Assembly: GCA_949935685.1 (NCBI GenBank)
Contig: CATLGN010000057.1
Coordinates: forward strand, 1-8,139
Length of the DNA: 8,139 nt
Source of the DNA: an uncultured Lachnospiraceae bacterium
Lineage (GTDB): Bacteria > Bacillota > Clostridia > Lachnospirales > Lachnospiraceae
Direction of reading: 5' to 3'
The translations under genes were made by a program, and so were the position numbers. This document shows, one piece after another, positions 6,143-8,139 of this stretch. Position 1 is the first letter of the stretch. The number at the start of each line of letters is the position of its first letter. The notes beneath the pieces were generated by a model. That model did no database searches, was not told where the DNA came from, and was given only the letters and a program-made list of their open reading frames with translations.

Positions 6143-7615
6143 TCATTCCCACAGAGCATGCCATTCGGGAGCCAGTTCATCCCAGGAAGAATGCTTCCAT
6201 ATGATTTCCCTGTTTCCCGCGCATTTCTCTTTGTATGCCTCTATATGTAACACAATCTCCTGTAACATATCGGTTACATCCGCTATGTTGTCCGCATCCA
6301 GAAAGAAAATGCCCATTTCGTGGAGCGAACGATACGGAAGCCATTTCCCGGCAATCACGACGCTGCCGCTGTACATCTCCTCCAGCATTGTGGAACTCAA
6401 CTGATCTGTCGTCTGCACATGAATCATAATATCCGAGATCAGAGCGTACTCCGCCATTCCCGCAAAGTCCATAAACGCCGTTAAAATCACATAGTCAAGA
6501 CCTGTTTCTTTCAGCCGCTTATCCACATCGGCGATATAAGACTCCGCCCCCTGCGGATAGGTCATGGGAAACACAAAGGCCAGCCGCCTTTTTAATTCCT
6601 CCGGTAGTTTACACAGAGCGTCAATGATCTTCATATGCTGATGGGAGTTGTTAGCGTTATGACCGCAGGTAACGACAAAGCGATCCGGCGGAATATGAAA
6701 CTTTTCTCGTATCTCCCGCTTTGGCGTATCCTTTTTGTCATTAATCAGCTCCAATACTTCAATCCCAAAGGGCAGTAAGCCGGTTTTATCCCGAATGGCC
6801 GCTCCGTAATACGCCACAAACTCGCAGACCGTTCCCGCCGTCTCCGCCGTTATCGTATCGGCCCGTAAAATAATGTCTCTCTTAAAGTCTTTTTCCTCTT
6901 TTCCGGTGCGATAAAAATCGCTTCCCCCTACATTCAAATTGAGTTTTCTGGTCTTTTCCCGTATTTCCCGGGCAAAATATGCCCATTCCCGCTCTATCCA
7001 CAGCAACTGCATGGCGTCATAGACCGGCAGTTGGTTTAAAATGCTCTGTAAATCAGACATGGTTTGAAAAAAATAGATATGCTTTACATGCGCCGCTCCG
7101 ATCTCGTCCTTATACTCCTCCGCGCTCGTAAGAATACTGAACTCTATATCGGAATATCTTGCGGAAATATTTTCAATCAGCTGTTTCGCATAGGTTGAAT
7201 AAAACGTGCATAACACCATCACCTTTTTCCGGTCGGTTCCCGCTTCTTTCGCACGGAGCAGATCGTATTGGATTAACGGCCTCTCAGCGCTTCTCAATTT
7301 GTTCTTATCCAAAGGATATATCTCACAATCACGGTCATTACATGCATGAAACTCCCGGTAAAAAAATATTCTGCCCCGGCAAACGCCCATCTCCACAAGC
7401 TGTTCCGCCATTGCAATTCCATGTCTTGTTGAAGCGATGATAACGTTACATTCTGTTCGCTTTATTTCCCCGGGGGATTTTATAATATAGCCGCCTGACG
7501 TTTCTCCCCATTTCGTATTGTCATTGTCCGCAAGGAACAGAATATGGTGGTTTCTCTGTAATAATTGTACTGCGGCTTTTCCCACCTCCCCGGTTCCAAA
7601 CACGATAATATCCAT
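6143..7615 (-). CDS. GT-B glycosyltransferase with N-terminal Rossmann-like domain (WecF/GT56-like)
   Basis: 490 residues in two parts. Residues about 1-90 are a Rossmann-like module: IIVFGTGEVGKAA at 3-15, ADND at 29-32, WG at 36-37, NVIIAS at 57-62. Residues about 130-490 look like a two-domain GT-B transferase: VMVLCTF starts the first half, GGSDFYR lies at 230-236, LPFGIEV at 281-287, and the second half carries CGHNANNSHQHMK at 317-329, FPMTYPQGAESYI at 349-361 and SSTMLEEMYSGSVVIAG at 407-423. From memory, the order GADLY / GNSGDxSNxHI / PMGYPxxxEAYI in WecF (GT56, which adds Fuc4NAc in enterobacterial common antigen) matches well, while the EExYSGSVVIAG part also recalls GT4. No membrane helix is seen. 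Start: AAGGAAG, 7 nt upstream; nearby ATGs are out of frame. It lies 29 nt after the preceding stop. Possible donors include an amino-sugar nucleotide made by the aminotransferase two genes downstream (inference). Confidence 0.85.
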   Translation of the reverse strand: MDIIVFGTGEVGKAAVQLLQRNHHILFLADNDNTKWGETSGGYIIKSPGEIKRTECNVIIASTRHGIAMAEQLVEMGVCRGRIFFYREFHACNDRDCEIYPLDKNKLRSAERPLIQYDLLRAKEAGTDRKKVMVLCTFYSTYAKQLIENISARYSDIEFSILTSAEEYKDEIGAAHVKHIYFFQTMSDLQSILNQLPVYDAMQLLWIEREWAYFAREIREKTRKLNLNVGGSDFYRTGKEEKDFKRDIILRADTITAETAGTVCEFVAYYGAAIRDKTGLLPFGIEVLELINDKKDTPKREIREKFHIPPDRFVVTCGHNANNSHQHMKIIDALCKLPEELKRRLAFVFPMTYPQGAESYIADVDKRLKETGLDYVILTAFMDFAGMAEYALISDIMIHVQTTDQLSSTMLEEMYSGSVVIAGKWLPYRSLHEMGIFFLDADNIADVTDMLQEIVLHIEAYKEKCAGNREIIWKHSSWDELAPEWHALWE

Positions 7616-7644
7616 ACATCATCTTCCTTCCTGCTGCCTGAATT

Positions 7645-8139
7645 TTATTCAGCCATGATAAATGACAAATATTTTTTATTTAATATGTCCAAATCGACTT
7701 CCGCAATCTTACCCTCGTCAATTCCCATTTCAATCAAATCTTTCTTTACCTGATTTTTCACATTAGCATATGATATGGCGATAATGATAAAGTCAAAATG
7801 AAAAGAAAGGATGTCTTCCGGAGCAATTACATCAAAATCCACGTTGCCATGCGACTTCCAGCTCTTATCCGCCATTGCGACTATTTTATAATTACCTGTG
7901 CTATTTACTGCACCGTATATTTGTTTTCCCAGTTTCCCTGCTCCATAAATCAGTATTTGGCTCCCTTTTCTGACTTTCCGATAGGGAAACAGAAAATCAC
8001 TTGTTACTTTTACAACTTCCTGATAATCTTTCAGCATTAATGCGTGATACATATGCAGTCTGTTTTTCTTTTTCAGAATTTCTTTGGTAGTACTACCGAA
8101 TTCTGACCGTTCAATCGCATTGTCTATTGTCTGATATAC
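7645..8139 (-). CDS. C-terminal part of a protein, probably a GT2 glycosyltransferase, ending in a Rossmann-like domain (5' end outside window)
   Basis: The frame is open from the right edge (first visible codon GTA at 8137-8139) to a TAA at 7645-7647, giving 164 visible residues. An ATG at 8050-8052 is probably internal: 29 further in-frame sense codons lie upstream and nothing resembling a Shine-Dalgarno precedes it. A helical segment of about 55 residues is followed by a Rossmann-like module (QILIYGAGKLGKQIYGAV, MADKSW, FIIIAISYANV, EGKIAEVD). The same order, helical linker then IYGAG module, closes the GT2 protein at 2793-1591, so this is probably also the tail of a GT2 enzyme; the catalytic part is not visible. 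The stretch is richer in A/T than most of the cluster (about 37 % GC by hand count over 7681-8100). It lies 29 nt before the next gene with no terminator, so it is probably cotranscribed. Other proteins with this tail cannot be excluded. Confidence 0.75.
   Translation of the reverse strand, partial: VYQTIDNAIERSEFGSTTKEILKKKNRLHMYHALMLKDYQEVVKVTSDFLFPYRKVRKGSQILIYGAGKLGKQIYGAVNSTGNYKIVAMADKSWKSHGNVDFDVIAPEDILSFHFDFIIIAISYANVKNQVKKDLIEMGIDEGKIAEVDLDILNKKYLSFIMAE

Noticed and set aside
6112..6180. A 23-codon N-terminal extension of the radical SAM protein.
   Set aside because: It overlaps the preceding gene by 38 nt, its residues look non-coding, and a good ribosome binding site supports the ATG at 6109-6111.
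5065..6180. A search for a short precursor-peptide gene near the radical SAM/SPASM gene, as in RiPP systems.
   Set aside because: The gaps on both sides (31 nt and 15 nt) are too short for one, and no transporter or peptidase is present; the context is glycan assembly.

Overview
This window is the interior of a glycan-assembly gene cluster. Nine genes, all on the minus strand, run from about position 8139 down to 1. It encodes glycosyltransferases, sugar-modifying enzymes and a repeated small Rossmann-like domain. The very strong GGAGG-type ribosome binding sites, mid-range base composition (mostly about 40-60 % GC by eye, lower at the right edge) and the style of domain fusion suggest a Gram-positive Bacillota, most likely a gut Lachnospiraceae-type Clostridium relative. 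That placement is inference from style; no marker gene is present. Both ends of the cluster lie outside the window.

Layout in transcription order (right to left): (1) 8139-7645, the C-terminal part of a protein, probably a family 2 glycosyltransferase, ending in a Rossmann-like domain; (2) 7615-6143, a Rossmann-like domain fused to a GT-B glycosyltransferase that resembles WecF/GT56; (3) 6111-5065, a radical SAM enzyme with a cysteine-rich C-terminal domain; (4) 5049-4012, a DegT/DnrJ/EryC1/StrS sugar aminotransferase; (5) 3984-3325, a class I SAM methyltransferase; (6) 3321-2848, a small membrane-anchored Rossmann-like protein; (7) 2793-1591, a GT2 glycosyltransferase with a C-terminal Rossmann-like domain; (8) 1630-470, a Rossmann-like domain fused to a GT11 alpha-1,2-fucosyltransferase; (9) 437-1, the N-terminal part of another GT2 enzyme. 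Gaps are at most 54 nt, one pair overlaps by 40 nt, and I see no internal terminator or promoter, so this reads as one long operon. No stretch over 300 nt lacks a gene. I see no RNA genes, mobile elements, CRISPR arrays or notable repeats.

How the genes may work together (inference): the radical SAM protein, aminotransferase and methyltransferase form a consecutive block that could make or decorate an unusual amino- and/or methyl-sugar. The four glycosyltransferases recognisable as such, and perhaps the truncated one at the right edge, would build it, together with fucose, into a cell-surface polysaccharide or protein glycan. Genes for GDP-fucose synthesis, flippase, polymerase and the initiating transferase are not in the window.

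The most striking feature is that five of the nine proteins carry the same kind of about 90-residue (V/I)x(Y/F)GxGxxG domain in four arrangements: N-terminal to a GT11 and to a GT-B enzyme, C-terminal to a GT2 and to the truncated protein, and stand-alone behind a transmembrane helix. The copies fall into two sequence types that match their position in the protein.
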